Shown: positions 32,672 to 44,018 of the stretch, piece by piece
Layout of the letters: the number at the start of each line of letters is the position of its first letter
Position numbering within the stretch: position 1 is the stretch's first letter
Assembly: GCA_022559985.1 (NCBI GenBank)
Contig: JAFJTR010000022.1
Coordinates: 124,001 to 188,000 of the forward strand
Origin: Parastagonospora avenae f. sp. tritici 18332-5
Lineage: Eukaryota; Ascomycota; Dothideomycetes; Pleosporales; Phaeosphaeriaceae
DNA: 64,000 bases
Direction: 5' to 3'
Notes under the pieces: generated by a model
What the model was told of the DNA's origin: nothing
Seen by the model: the letters and a program-made list of their open reading frames with translations, nothing else
Databases searched by the model: none
Position numbers and translations under genes: made by a program

Positions 32672-33663
32672 ATGGGAGCACCATACGACTTCGCGCCCGA
32701 GCGGCCGGATCACATTCAGCAGATCCTCGATGGCCTCGACCGATACAACCCTGAGACGACGGGTGTCTTCCAGGACTATGTCATGCAACAGTGCGAGAGC
32801 CAAACGTACGACTGCTACGCCAACCTCGCACTCCTGAAGCTGTACGTCAGTCGCATTATCTCTATCTCCTACATGTCTTGCATGATGAACAAAGAACCAC
32901 AACGTTTCCTATTACCCGAGGGATGGGGCTTGAATCACTCCGCCCACTGAAGTTCAATTATTAGCTCTATCTGAAAGCCATCTACTGCCAACTGTCGACA
33001 CTGCACCCATTGCGAGTATACTACTGACACCGCCATCACAGTTACCAGTTCAACCCGCACCTCTCGCGCGATGAGACCGTCACCAACATACTCGTCAAGG
33101 CTCTCACCATGTTCCCCAGCCCCGACTTTGCTCTCGGTCTTTCGCTTCTGCCCAGCCACCTCCTCGCACCCCTCAACTCCTCAGCACATAACCCCGCAGC
33201 CGGTGATGCGCCGCTGTCAGAAGCAGTCCAGAAGCTGAACGAGCTGAGGAACCTGCTCGAGGGTGCTGACTACGCCACCTTCTGGTCCACCCTGGACTCT
33301 GACGACCTATACGCCGACTTGATCGCCGACGTGTCAGGTTTCGAGGAGCTGATGCGCGTCCGTATTGCGGCCACAGTCAGCCAGGCGGTACGAGAGGTCG
33401 ACAGGAGCATCTTGGAGTCGTGGTTGAACCTTGACGGTAGCGACTTTGAGCACTTTGTCGGCAGCGTGTGTGGCTGGACCATCGAGGGTGCCAAGATCAA
33501 GGTGCCCATGAACAAGGACAACGAGGCCAAGGGCACCGTCGTGAGGGAGAACGTCAAGTTCGACCGTAAGTGGCAGTTCAGGACTTGTGCCTTGGATATT
33601 TTGCTGACCAATGCCCCAGAATTCGCGAGAGTGATCAAGCGCGCTTACGAGCAACCTGCATGA
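32672..33663 (+). CDS. Translation initiation factor eIF3 subunit K
   Basis: Non-core subunit of the eIF3 complex. 245 aa in three exons: 32672-32841, 33042-33565 and 33620-33663. The N-terminus matches the family almost word for word (RPDHIQQILDGLDRYNPE; CYANLALLKLYQFNPHL joined over the first splice; TNILVKALTMFPSPDF). A later ATFWSTLDSDDLYADLIADV block belongs to the PCI-like region, and the C-terminal exon supplies QFARVIKRAYEQPA. The first intron is 200 nt, long for this window. Confidence 0.95.
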
Positions 33664-35621
33664 GCAATTTCACTACGACTAGTTACGGCATGATATCATG
33701 GTTACGAAGCCCCAAAAGGGATTGATTCGCAAACGGCGTTGGAAGGAAACGGCATCCAGGGCGGCATGCACAGCGAGTGTCCATGTTAGACTGACGGAGA
33801 AGAATTCTCCATGCTCCAACGATACCCTCCAGAGCATCGGCATCGATCCTGAAAAGAGGTCGATAAGATAGGGCGCGTACAGCGTGCTCGATATGAATAC
33901 AAACGACTGTTCATCTGTTCACAGCGACATGATCACCCTTCATACTCTCAGTCCTTCTTGTTATGCGAAAGCCTTCAATGTGAGATCGATCAATATCATG
34001 GTCTTGTGCCCCCTACAGTGAAGCTCAAGCTCCATGCCATGATAGATATATGCGTCATGGCCGAGCAAGAGCAGGCAGGATGAATGACTCGAGCTGGACT
34101 CATGGCTGGCGATGTTTCTCAGAGTGGTCTCCTCGTACGAGTTCAATGTCTTGCATTCCTATCTGCCGCGTCGCGATCGATTAGGGTGACTTTATCAGTC
34201 TCGGTCCGACAGCTAGAAACTTCGCATGAAGTTCACGCGCATCTACAACAGCATCTACAGTTGCACACTGAAATGTATGCTACACGTTCGTTGTCGGGGT
34301 GGTAGCTGTAATTTTTTCTAAAAACTGCGCAAGGCTATTCAGGAAACTTTCTTAGTGTGAGAACGTTGACTTCCTGGGAAATTACAGCCAGCACGGCTAA
34401 AGTACAACTTGAAAATACACTCTAGCTATCACACTTCCTAATAACTGCATTTCATATGCGATCGAAGCCGTGCAACTCATATTTTATTAAAAGCGGGATG
34501 GCGCAGTAGCATCGGGTTCCACACGTTCCCCGAATGCACGTCAATTGTGCCTGGAGCTTGTTTGAGCCGAGCCAATCGCTATTTTAATCCCTGCCGCGAT
34601 CGGAAACTCGCACGGGCCGTCGTTTACCAAATGCAGCTAAATCGGAACTGCAGCATGTTGAAACCCCATCCATCAAACACGGTTACACACGGTGCGATTT
34701 GACGATTCAACATCTGTATTGCCGGGAGGAGTTGATGATGCAAAGTCAAAGGAGAGGATGCTCGTGGAGATGACGATCTGTCGATGACTGCCGCAGCTGA
34801 CGTTATGCGGTCGGTGCCAGGCGGCTAATGCGCCTGCTTCATCGCACACTGGATGTATGCTCGAGCTTGGAGGGGGTCAGCGTGCTACTTCTGCTTCTCC
34901 AGCAGATATAGAACAGATATGGCTATCGTAGACTCAAGATATAGAAGAAACAAAGAAAGACGTAGCGGCGTTGTTTGCTCACATGCCGCCATCTCAGAGG
35001 CATGCTCGGGCGATAGACGCGACATGGTCACATAGTTTGCAGGGTCTATTCACAGCACAACGGCGGGCAGCAGCCCCGGATGTCGCTTCTCTGGCGTAGA
35101 CTGATTTTCTTATGTAGGGCTCGCTCGTCGTAACCGCACAGGCCCTGCTGGTCAATCGCGTTTCCATAGATCAGACCAGACTGCCCCCTCCCTCTTGAAC
35201 ACGTCTGCCTCCCGCTCGCTTTCTTCTCTCTTTCTCTTTCTTTTCTGTCCAGTTTCACGCCGCTGTAGTTGCAGAATCATCAATAACGCCTTTGCCGTGA
35301 TCGCGGCCATCAAACTCTTGTTAGGGGGCGAAACTTGGTGTTCCTTTCCGTGCACCAGACACCCTCTAGGCGGCTCCCGAGCCCGGCAACTAACTCGACG
35401 CCCGCTTTGGTGTTCTCGACATTATCGTGCTAGACGCTATCCGCAACTTTTGGTGTTGAGTTTGCAGCCAACAACCTGCAGCATAACCCGTCACCTGCGC
35501 TACCTGCGCCCTAGTTGCGCTCCATATTTCTGGACAGTCTTATACACTTTATTCTGTTGTATACGACTCTCGTCGCGCGTAGAGGGTGCCGACTACTTGG
35601 ATAATTTCCGTGTTCTGCGCC
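33664..35621. promoter_or_regulatory. Long intergenic region / promoter of HPC2
   Basis: Nearly 2 kb. Includes a CT-rich tract at about 35205-35250 typical of fungal transcription start regions. A 146-codon frame at 35195-35635 starts with TTG and overlaps the HPC2 start in another phase, so it is not credible as a gene. Parts around 34300-34500 are AT-rich. A non-coding transcript is possible but not shown. Confidence 0.5.
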
Positions 35622-37479
35622 ATGGACGCCAATGATGCATCTTCCCCCGGCAGTCTGAGCTCGCCCCCGCATTCGCCGGAGCAGGGCACGCCAAATTCCA
35701 CTATTCGAGTTTCTGCTGGTGGTGTTGGTGTTGGAGGAGCTACCACCCCTGGAAACGCAACATCGTCACCTGCGCCACGAGGCCTCACAGCATCGGGCCA
35801 GCCGCGGAAAAAGCCAGGACCAAAGCCCAAAGCAAAAGACCCAAATGCACCCGAGCCAGAGAAGAAGCCTAGAAAGCCCCGCAAGCCAGCTGAGCCCAAG
35901 GATCCAAGTGCACAACCCGTGCAGCGTAAGAGGCGGACGAAGGCATCGCTGGAGCCACAAACTACACCAGCGCCAGAGCCCGTCGACGAGAAGCCACCTG
36001 TGCAGCAGTCGCCTGCACCGCAAACAGTACCCAGCGAGCCGGCGCCGACCCCTCAGCCAGAGCTGCCACCTGCCGTTACGCAGGCTCCTCGCGTATTGAG
36101 CAATCCCGAGCCCACGCTTCACAGCAATCCAAACCTGTCCCACATCAGTGTCGCTCCTTCCACACCACGGCCTTCCAGCTCAGGGCAGCGCTATGATCCC
36201 ATCCGAGGTGGTGTATTCGAAACGAAGCCCCAGGCACCAGCAAGTGCGCCGCCTCCCGTTTCGCCGCCGCTCAATCGCGCAAGTGCGTCACCTTCAATCA
36301 CGAGTTTGATTGACCCGCCTTCCGCGAGCAATTGCTTCTACCCACAGCCCGTCAAGCTCCAGCACCAGAATTCCGTCACGTCTGCACCGGCCTCTCCTGC
36401 CGCCTTCTCCGTCCGGCCTGGGTCGGTCCTTCCTACTCAAGACATGCCTGCTCAACCACAACAGCTGTCGCAACACCAACCACCACCACAGACCTACTCG
36501 GCACCGCCCGCACCCATGCCCATGGAGATCGATTCTGAGCCAAGCAAGCCCCTCTCTGTTCCGATGACGAAGACCAACTCCACAAATTCTGGCACCGCGT
36601 CTAACACGAACGCGCCCACACCGCCTGCCAAACCTGTCCGCCAGAAAGAGGCCCCACCGCCCCTGCCTACAGGTAGCGGTCTCTTGTCCGGTACGCCGTT
36701 CGGACCTGTTGCGAGTGGCACTGGCACCGGCGAAACTCCAGGTGCCAACATCTGGCTGACCTTCGACCTCAAGGGACGCGAGAATGTCACCATCAACTTC
36801 GCCCAGGAGGTAGAGAAGAAGTATGGCTTTGCAGCTCTGCACCCTCGGATTGCTGCGCGCCGTGAGCGCCAGCGGCAGATCACTGCAGCGGGAGCCGCCC
36901 TCGAGCGCGCTCAAGGTGGGGGCTCCAACGATGACATGTCTGTCGACCTTTCGGAGAACGAGAGCAACGTCGAGATGGGCGGCATGGACGATGAGACTTC
37001 CGCTCGGGAGAACGGCGGCAAGAAGCGGAGGAAGCGCAAGCAAGAAGACTACGACAAGGAGGACGACTTCATCGACGACACTGAGCTCGCATGGGAGCAG
37101 CAGGCGTTGATGGCCAAGGACGGATTCTTCGTATACAGCGGCCCGCTCGTCACTGATGACAAGCCAGCTGTTGAGAGGTGAGCACCAACCTATTCTCGAG
37201 CATGACATTTCACTAACACCACACAGGGCCGATGGCACCGTCCGACGAGGCCGCGGACGAGGACGTGGTGGCACCGCACGAGGTGATGCAGCCGGCAAAG
37301 GTCGAGGTCGAGGAGGCGGTCCAGGTTCTCGCGGAGGCTCCACCGTGCGCAAACCCCGCGTTACCAAAGCTGACCGTGCCATGATGGAGCAGGAAAAGAA
37401 GGAGCGTGAGACTCTGGCGCAGACCATCGCGGCAAAGCAACCGGTGCCGGCCTACGCTGGGTCCGCCGGCGCTTCGTAG
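35622..37479 (+). CDS. HPC2: HIR histone chaperone complex subunit Hpc2 (ubinuclein-type)
   Basis: Subunit of the HIR complex that deposits H3-H4 and represses histone genes. 602 aa in two exons, 35622-37177 and 37227-37479. The Hpc2-related domain is at 481-509 (DDFIDDTELAWEQQALMAKDG followed by FFVYSGPL), its key DDxxDDxE acidic start intact. A GANIWLTFDLKGRENVTINFAQ block lies before it. The N-terminus is Pro/Ala/Ser-rich with AT-hook-like basic motifs (RKKPGPKPK, KKPRKPRKP). The second exon encodes an RG-rich tail (RRGRGRGRGG). A 377-codon antisense frame at 36294-37427 reflects composition and is not a gene. Confidence 0.92.
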
Positions 37480-38134
37480 GGTGAAGCTGTGAGCTGGATA
37501 TGGATACCTTCTGCCTATGTTGCGAATTATCCCATTCTCTTAGATTCGATTTAGCGACGGGCTGCTTGTACGATACCCTGTGGGAGACAAGAGGTTTTTC
37601 TTACCATGTACGGTGGTGGGGCACAGGCGTTTGTACATTTGCATTATCGGAGAGGCGTTTTCACATAGATATACGGCGTGTGCTTGATACGCAAGCGGTA
37701 TAGACTAGCAATGTTTCCTTGCTTCAAATGTTGTCTATATCTCTGTCATATGTTTAAGATCAACTTTACATTGGGAAGCTCTGCACGTGCGCATGATGTG
37801 TATGGACGCGCTTTCAAACGGCAGAAGCAAGTGAAGCTCATGACGGAATCAACACTGCGTTTGCCTTCACACATGCAATATCAATCTCACCTCCATCTCC
37901 TCTACCACATACCCACATCACCACCAAACCCTTTAATTGATAATTTACAACCAAGTGTATTATTATACAACTCCCATGATTCTTCAACTTCTCATTGAAA
38001 ACGCCTCCAGTGGTGTGGGTCAGGTCCCGGATTCGCCTCCACACCAGAGCAATAAGTAATCACCAGTCCGTAGGACTAGATTCTGGGTTTGCGAGGTTTT
38101 ACCGTTTCGATTTTTTGGCAGATTTAGAAAGGTT

Positions 38135-38161
38135 GAGGTGAGGTGAGGTGAGGTGAGGTGG
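38135..38161. repeat. GAGGT microsatellite
   Basis: Five exact GAGGT units followed by GG. Confidence 0.85.
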
Positions 38162-38213
38162 TTGAGCAATGATTGAGGAGCTCGATTGCTGTGCTCCGTT
38201 CGTTTTGCTTGGT

Positions 38214-38339
38214 TTTGCTTGACTTGTGACTGTTAGAAAGAGAAGCTCGAATGGCTTAATTTTGTTGTTTACTCGATTCCTTTGCTTGTAAGTGACTGCT
38301 AGAACTAAGATGCTCCATTTGCTTCATTCCTTTACTCGA
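38214..38339. repeat. Degenerate tandem duplication
   Basis: Copy 1 (38214-38276) and copy 2 (38281-38339) share TTTGCTTG, GTGACTG(T/C)TAGAA, GCTC, GCTT, ATT and TTTACTCGA in the same order, with substitutions and small gaps. Similar CTCGATT/TTTGCT words continue to about 38420. Confidence 0.55.
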
Positions 38340-38841
38340 CGTGCTCTATTGTTTTGCTCAATTACTCTGCCCGATCAAGCCACTTCCTCGATTACTCTGC
38401 TCAATTCTTTGGCTCGTAATCACTAAACGATGCTCGCCTCCCTTCATTCTAAAAGTGAAAGAGAGACTTGCTCTGATTGATTGCGTGAACCGCTCCTGCC
38501 GCAGACATTCAATCACCCTCTTCTGTTGCACTATGCATGCTATTACCATCTTTTACCTGCCGTCTGAACATCTCTCACGACTTGTCGTCTCTCAGGTGAA
38601 AGGCCCGCTCTGTTTGAATCCCGTATGCAGGTGGCCGCTCCTGCCGCACACGTTAACAACGCCTACACGCGTCTTGATAACGCGATATCTCTGCTCTTTC
38701 CCTGCGTACCTGCAACTGCACCAAACCAGACAAAGCTCCTCGTGTAAATCACGTGCCAACTGCCAAGCTAGACTGCATATCCAGTCCCTACTCCAGCATT
38801 CCGCCACGAACAGTATTCGCAGCACCTACTCGACCGCAGCA

Positions 38842-39672
38842 ATGCATCTGCCCGCTAATCTCGCCATCACTACGCGCTCCCGTAAATTCTATGACGGCAC
38901 GTTTACTATGGTCTCGGACGGATTTACTGACGAGGCAGGAGGTGAGCTGCAGACGGCACACACGCTCGTTCTCCGGCACTGATGGATGACAGTATATCGC
39001 GCTTTCGATTGCCTCGATCCCGATGCGCGCGCTCCAACGCCGCTGCCGCCCATGTTCTCCGACGATGAGGACGGGGCTGTGAGTGGGGAGCAAATTCCGA
39101 CACCGAGCTCGATGCCGAGAGAAGCTGCGGGGGCTGATACTCCTGTTGAGGTGACGTTTGCTGCGGAGACGCCGGTCAAAGATAGACAGGGTGGTTACGA
39201 TGATGACGAGACTCTGCTTGGTGAGATGGACGGGGTGGAGCGACGGAAGAGCAGTGTCAAGGTGGCGTCTAAGAGAACGCCCAAGAAGTCAAGCACAAAG
39301 AAGATGGATAACAGTTCGTCGCCGCTGTCAGATTGCCCGTCGGATCTGTCGGACTGGGAGAGTAAGAAGGTAAGATATGGGTGTATTGAGACTACACGGA
39401 CAGGTATGCTGACTGTGGTATAGAAGAAGACCACCCCGAAGAATAAAAAGAAGAAGCTGGACGAGAGAGTGACTGATCTCACGCCCAAGCGCACGCGGGG
39501 AGTTGCGCAGAAGGTGATGAGGAAGACTCCGAGGAAGGCAGCTCCGGCGCCTGCGTTGGTCACCCGGCAGCGGGACACTACGCTGCAGGCTGAACAAGAC
39601 ACTTTGCAGCGGGATGACAGCAACGGGAGGAGGCGCTCGACTCGCCGGACAAGGAACAATAACGGGTGGTAA
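38842..39672 (+). CDS. Basic nuclear-type protein of unknown function
   Basis: 241 aa in three exons: 38842-38941, 38993-39369 and 39424-39672 (introns GTGAGC..CAG and GTAAGA..TAG). The N-terminal exon has KFYDGTFTMVSDGFTDEAG. The middle is acidic and Ser/Thr-rich (MFSDDEDGAVSG; YDDDETLLGEMDG). The C-terminal half has a Lys-rich run (KKTTPKNKKKKLDERV) and several basic SRTPKK-like repeats ending RRSTRRTRNNN. Looks like a chromatin-associated or nucleolar protein, but no domain is recognised. All three exons keep frame and composition, supporting the model. Confidence 0.7.
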
Positions 39673-39959
39673 AGCTTCGTGGAAGGCTTCATGAGCTGTG
39701 GCGTTCGGATCTTTGCTTTTATGATACCCCGAGGTGGGCGAATGAGGTGTTCTCGGTGAATTTTTGGAGTTTGGGGCGTCAACGACTTTTGGAGGCTACA
39801 ATTGCGAGCCCTTGGACCATCTATTAAGCATTTGGTCCTCGTTGTGATATTCCTGCGCCATTACGCACCTAATCCGTCCCTAACGCCGCGTTATGCATAC
39901 TCATACGTTTTGCTACATTGTTGCACATGCAATTCCCCCAATGTGACCTCCATCGTAAC

Positions 39960-40433
39960 TCATGTCCACCGAATCTTCATCTTCCACTCGTCGACCTTGG
40001 CCTGCCACCAGCTCTTCTTGGGTGCGTTTTCGATCTCAGCCATGAGGCGCTCGTAGTGCTCGGGCGCAGAGGCCGGCTTGAGCATCTCCGGTGACAACTG
40101 GTATTTCTGGCGAAACCGCCCTTGTCCTCCCGCTTCCAGCAGCGAGAACAGGGCATTCACCTGCGCCTGTTCGAGCTTGGGGTCCCGCGGTGATGCGGGC
40201 GCTGACGCTTTTACAGGCGTGGCTTGCTTCTTGGGCACTTCGGGCGCCGGTTCGACGGGTTTTACGCCATACGGTGAGCCACGGTACTCGATTGTGCGTG
40301 TGAAGGGCAGGTTTGGACGCAGGGCATCTTTGGGCCAGAGGGTGAGTAAGCGGGTGTATTGTTTCGCTATCTTGGAACATTCAGCTTTGAAGGGCTTGAG
40401 GGAGGTCGACCATAGACTCACTGTGCTTGCCAT
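39960..40433 (-). CDS. Mitochondrial complex III assembly factor, UQCC2/CBP6-like (tentative)
   Basis: 157 aa if read as one exon. A 51-nt internal stretch (40421-40371) starts GTGAGT, ends AAG and is divisible by 3. Splicing it out would leave MAST followed by IAKQYTRLLTLWPKDALRPN and 140 aa, which looks closer to the family N-terminus. The region YTRLLTLWPKD resembles the fungal CBP6/UQCC2 start (helical, followed by a conserved RP). The C-terminus has ALFSLLEAGGQGRFRQKYQLS and ends WWQAKVDEWKMKIRW. Cbp6 helps translate and stabilise cytochrome b. The family call is uncertain; other small mitochondrial proteins share this size and composition. Confidence 0.55.
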   Translation of the reverse strand: MASTVSLWSTSLKPFKAECSKIAKQYTRLLTLWPKDALRPNLPFTRTIEYRGSPYGVKPVEPAPEVPKKQATPVKASAPASPRDPKLEQAQVNALFSLLEAGGQGRFRQKYQLSPEMLKPASAPEHYERLMAEIENAPKKSWWQAKVDEWKMKIRWT

Positions 40434-40701
40434 GGTGAAATGTGGGGAAGGGAAGGGGGAAAGGCGCAATGGTTGCACCGACTTTGACGTGACTTCACTC
40501 GCGTATTCGTTACGGGCCAAAAATGTATGATGCCCTGACGCGGACCGTGGAATCGGAGAGTCTAGTTCGCTTATGTGATCCATGGACGTGACTGTGGCTG
40601 AGCCGCCGGGATCCCTGCACAGGTGCGACGCTGCAACTCCCCAACACCACAACCGCCGCCGCCTGGCCCACTCCTCCGCCGTCCTTTGCCGCCTGCCATA
40701 T

Positions 40702-40723
40702 CACCACCACCACCACCACCACC
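40702..40723. repeat. CAC trinucleotide microsatellite
   Basis: Seven uninterrupted CAC units plus one base, in the leader region just upstream of the BSD2-like gene. Confidence 0.85.
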
Positions 40724-40800
40724 CTCGCTTTCCCTTTACACGTCGACTCTCCGCTGCGAGCCGTTAATACTCACAACTCCACACACACGCTCCGGCCAAG

Positions 40801-41980
40801 ATGCCAGCCCAAGGCTACGAACGGGTATGTCGCCTCACCCCGTCCGACGCACCATGCGCCCGCGGCCCCTTGTCGCACAGTACTAACAGAGACACACAGG
40901 TGGCCGGCAACGACGAAGTAGACTCGCCAGTATTAGCACAAGGGAACCAGCAGTGGCCGCCAGCCTCGCCACCCCCGTCTTTTCGTTCCCGAGCGTCCTC
41001 GCCCGACGGTGGCGCATCACGGCGACTGCTCGCAGACGACCCCGTTGCCAACGAAGAAGACCGCACGCTCGCCGACACATTCGATTCGGACTCGGACGAC
41101 GATGAAGACAACGATGGGCGCGACGACAGGCAGCGGCTGATGCGGGGGAACCCAACCACAGAAGACCAGCCGGCCGCACCCGGCATCCAGAGGAGAGTGA
41201 CGGAGATACCAGTTTTCAACACACAAGCGCCGAGCACGGGACGGGTGTATGGCGGAGGTAATGGCGGTGTTTGGGCGAATCTGAGTGCGAAACCAACGCC
41301 GGGACAGGATGCAGAGGAGAAGCCACCCGTATGTCTTCCTTATCTAATCTAGCGTATATGCAAGACCTAACATATCCTAGACATACGAACAAGCCGCTGC
41401 AGACGCAACACCACCATACTGGGAGACGACAATTCTCGCACCCGGAACCTATGGCGACGAAGTGTTCGTCGAAGGCCTCCCGGTCGGCTCGCTCTTCAGT
41501 TTCATCTGGAACGCCATGATCTCCATGTCCTTCCAACTTGTCGGCTTCCTCCTCACATACCTCCTGCACACCACACACGCCGCCAAGAACGGATCCCGCG
41601 CTGGTCTCGGAATCACACTGGTGCAATTCGGCTTCGGATTCCGCTCCGCCGTGCTCAACCCGGGCAGCGGCAGCAACGACACACCCGGTACAGGCTTCGA
41701 CGGCGGCGTACCTAGCGAACCTAACTCCCACGACTTCGACCCGGATACCATGTTAGGGCCGGGCAGTGGGAGCAGCGACTTGACACCTGCGGCGAGCGCT
41801 GTCACGGGGAGCGATTGGATTGCGTACGGCTTGATGATTGTGGGCTGGTTCATCCTCATCAAGAGCGTGTCAGATTTCATCCGCGCACGGCGGCACGAGC
41901 AACTTGTGCTGCAGTCGCCGGATCGCGGGCTGGGTGTTGCTGTTGTTGCCGAGGGCGAGAGTCCAGAGAGGAGTGTATAG
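40801..41980 (+). CDS. BSD2: BSD2/NDFIP-family adaptor of HECT ubiquitin ligases
   Basis: Golgi/endosome membrane adaptor that recruits the Rsp5/NEDD4 ligase to membrane cargo such as metal transporters. 350 aa in three exons: 40801-40824 (24 nt), 40900-41328 and 41381-41980. The cytosolic N-terminus is acidic and Ser-rich with a DSDSDDDEDND patch. The diagnostic PPYW lies just after the second splice (ATPPYWETTILAPG). Three hydrophobic helices follow: GSLFSFIWNAMISMSFQLVGF, a GLGITLVQFGFGF segment and WIAYGLMIVGWFILI. A Gly/Ser/Asp-rich loop separates the last two. Confidence 0.9.
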
Positions 41981-42877
41981 ATGACCTCTCGTATTTCATT
42001 TTTCAGGCCTATGTTGGGCATTCTTCACTTCACAACCTTTTCCTACCTGTAGTGTTGCATACGACGCAGCTTTTCTTGTCTTTGTGAGATGGTGGGATTG
42101 AAGGGTGACTGCATATAAACTTTGCACGAATTTCCTTACTTACCTTGGTTGGTCTTTATATATCCCCCTTACTAGCATTCCCGTGGCATTTCGACGTAGA
42201 ATGCATGCAAATACCCATCCTCTATCATCTTCCACCTGCCAAACCATCTATCTACGAGCATAAACACACAAATCTTGAATAACGTGACGATCAGAAGGCA
42301 TGCTCCTTGCTACGCGTACTATAAAATGAATACGCGCTAATCTTTCAAGATTGGCCCTTGAAGTGCTGACATTCCAAGATCCCCCCTGTTGGCGTTCTGG
42401 TGAGCGTGGCTGTGTACGGCTTGGCCCGGGGTTCCGGCTCCGCCAAGACGTACAAATCGCGAGTGTGTGAGAAGCGTCTCGTGTCTTTGCACTTCACTCG
42501 GCGTGCGGGTACCTGGGGTAATTTCCCAAGAACGACGGCAAGGTCTTGTCAATTGCACCAGTATGCCGATTTCCCACGGCGAGTTGATGAATTATTTTAC
42601 ATGGGTTGATCGACGGCGGGATTGCAGCCGCGAAGCACACAGGGATCAATGTTGTTGGTGTTGTTTTGGTAAAGTTCACACAAGACGTCCGCACTTTGCC
42701 AATGCCAACCCGGCGCCTTGGATGGGCTTCGTGACGTGCGTACCAAGACCACTATTGCGAGGACAAAACACCATGGCGCCGGAATGCATCCGCGGGGGGA
42801 GCTTTGGTTAAATACCATGCTCGCCCACCCCCCAGCTCAGAGGTCAGAAAAAATTCCAAGTGTGAAAAGAGGGAAAT
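41981..42877. other. Intergenic region upstream of the first PEBP-like gene
   Basis: About 900 bp in tandem arrangement. Short frames at 42337-42818 on both strands have no coding character. One ACGCGT near 42312. Nothing else seen. Confidence 0.45.
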
Positions 42878-43735
42878 ATGCTTGGACGAAGGATATTATC
42901 GATTGTTGCGGCTGCGAGTGGGTTGATAGCGGGAGTGTACGCGCAGAGCGTCAGCAACGACATACCCGAGAACCAGATTCTGGAGATTGTCTACGGCGAC
43001 GGCGCAGAGCGAAGAATCCACGCTCCCGGAGCGCAAATGCATCCTGGCTGTACGTCTCCCCAAATCCCCTCTTCCTTCACCCACACCCCATCCACCACCC
43101 TTATACTAACCCATTCCCCAGACATGGAAAATCCACCCCAACTCATGACGCCCACATGGCCCCCCTCCACCCCCTCCGCCATGCTCATAATGCTCGACCT
43201 CGACGCCCCCTTCGCCGACTCCCGCGCCTCGCGCCTGCACTGGCTCGCAACAGGCCTCACGCCCTCCTCCACCACCCCCTCAACATCCGCCCTGTCGAAC
43301 CTCACCATTCCAAACGCGCAGGTCAGTTACGAAGCCCCCGACCCGCCCATCGGCGACGTTGCACACACGTATGCATTCTACCTCATCGCCACGCCGGAAT
43401 CATTCCAACCGCCGCAAGATCTCGCGCAGAATCGCGTGCCGTTTGATTTGGAGAAGATGCTGAGGGATGCGGGGATTAGTGAGGGCAGTGTGATTGCCAG
43501 GAATCATTTTCGCATCAGGGATTTGAAAGGCACGCCGACGCGGGGGTTTCCGGGGCCGAGGGCGAGTGAGACGGGGAGGGTGCTTGGGGGGAGTGCGACG
43601 GCGAGTGGGAGTTCGAGTGGGGCGCCAGGGGCGACGGGGGTTGTGACTGTGGGAGCGCAGGGGGGGAGTGGGAAGGTGGCAGTTGGGGGAGGGGTGTTGG
43701 CTGGGTTGGTAGGGTTGGGGGCGGTGTTTTTGTGA
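42878..43735 (+). CDS. Secreted phosphatidylethanolamine-binding-protein-like, GPI-type C-terminus
   Basis: 261 aa in two exons, 42878-43049 and 43122-43735. The 72-nt intron (GTACGT..CAG, TACTAAC branch) is divisible by 3 and has no stop, so it can be misread as coding. A signal peptide is clear (LSIVAAASGLIAGVYAQS). PEBP motifs are MLIMLDLDAPF (in place of DPDAP), RLHWLATGL and PPIGDVAHTYAFYLI. A Ser/Gly-rich stretch leads to a C-terminal hydrophobic helix (VLAGLVGLGAVFL), as in GPI-anchored fungal cell-wall proteins. Ligand unknown. A similar gene lies on the other side of ADE12. Confidence 0.8.
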   Translation: MLGRRILSIVAAASGLIAGVYAQSVSNDIPENQILEIVYGDGAERRIHAPGAQMHPGCTSPQIPSSFTHTPSTTLILTHSPDMENPPQLMTPTWPPSTPSAMLIMLDLDAPFADSRASRLHWLATGLTPSSTTPSTSALSNLTIPNAQVSYEAPDPPIGDVAHTYAFYLIATPESFQPPQDLAQNRVPFDLEKMLRDAGISEGSVIARNHFRIRDLKGTPTRGFPGPRASETGRVLGGSATASGSSSGAPGATGVVTVGAQGGSGKVAVGGGVLAGLVGLGAVFL

Positions 43736-44018
43736 GAGACGTAGTGGAAGAAAAGAAGACCATAATACTATTTCTTGCCGTTCAAGTCCCGAGTTCTTTG
43801 GAATCTGCACGCCTGTGAGCGTTGTTACTGAAGCGCAAATGTACTGATCGACGGTGGTCTGCCCATGGAGATTGTAGCGTTCAGTGAGCCGTGAAGAACG
43901 GGATGAGAAGAATGTACAGCGAAGAAAAGGAGGTGCAAGACTGTGGATCAGATTTCTATCGTGACCTAACTTGCTTCCTGCTTTTGCATGCAAGAAGGCA
44001 CATTTACCTTTCTGTACA

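Larger units (their letters stand above)
37480..38841. other. Repeat-containing intergenic region
   Basis: About 1.36 kb between HPC2 and the next gene. It carries an 8-bp inverted repeat (TGGTGTGG 38012-38019, CCACACCA 38040-38047), a GAGGT microsatellite and a degenerate duplication. No gene seen. Confidence 0.5.

Noticed and set aside
35195..35635. 146-codon ORF overlapping the HPC2 start
   Set aside because: Begins with TTG, has no domain, overlaps a well-supported start in another frame.
36294..37427. 377-codon antisense ORF over HPC2
   Set aside because: It mirrors the biased codon use of HPC2 on the other strand, is Arg/Ser/Leu-rich without motifs, and crosses the HPC2 intron.
38005..38050. 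Possible tRNA-like fold
   Set aside because: A B-box-like GGTCCCGGATTC word and a stem are present, but no A box or cloverleaf arms.
43050..43121. Read-through of 24 codons in the first PEBP-like gene
   Set aside because: It has consensus donor, TACTAAC branch and CAG acceptor and interrupts a conserved region, so it is an intron.
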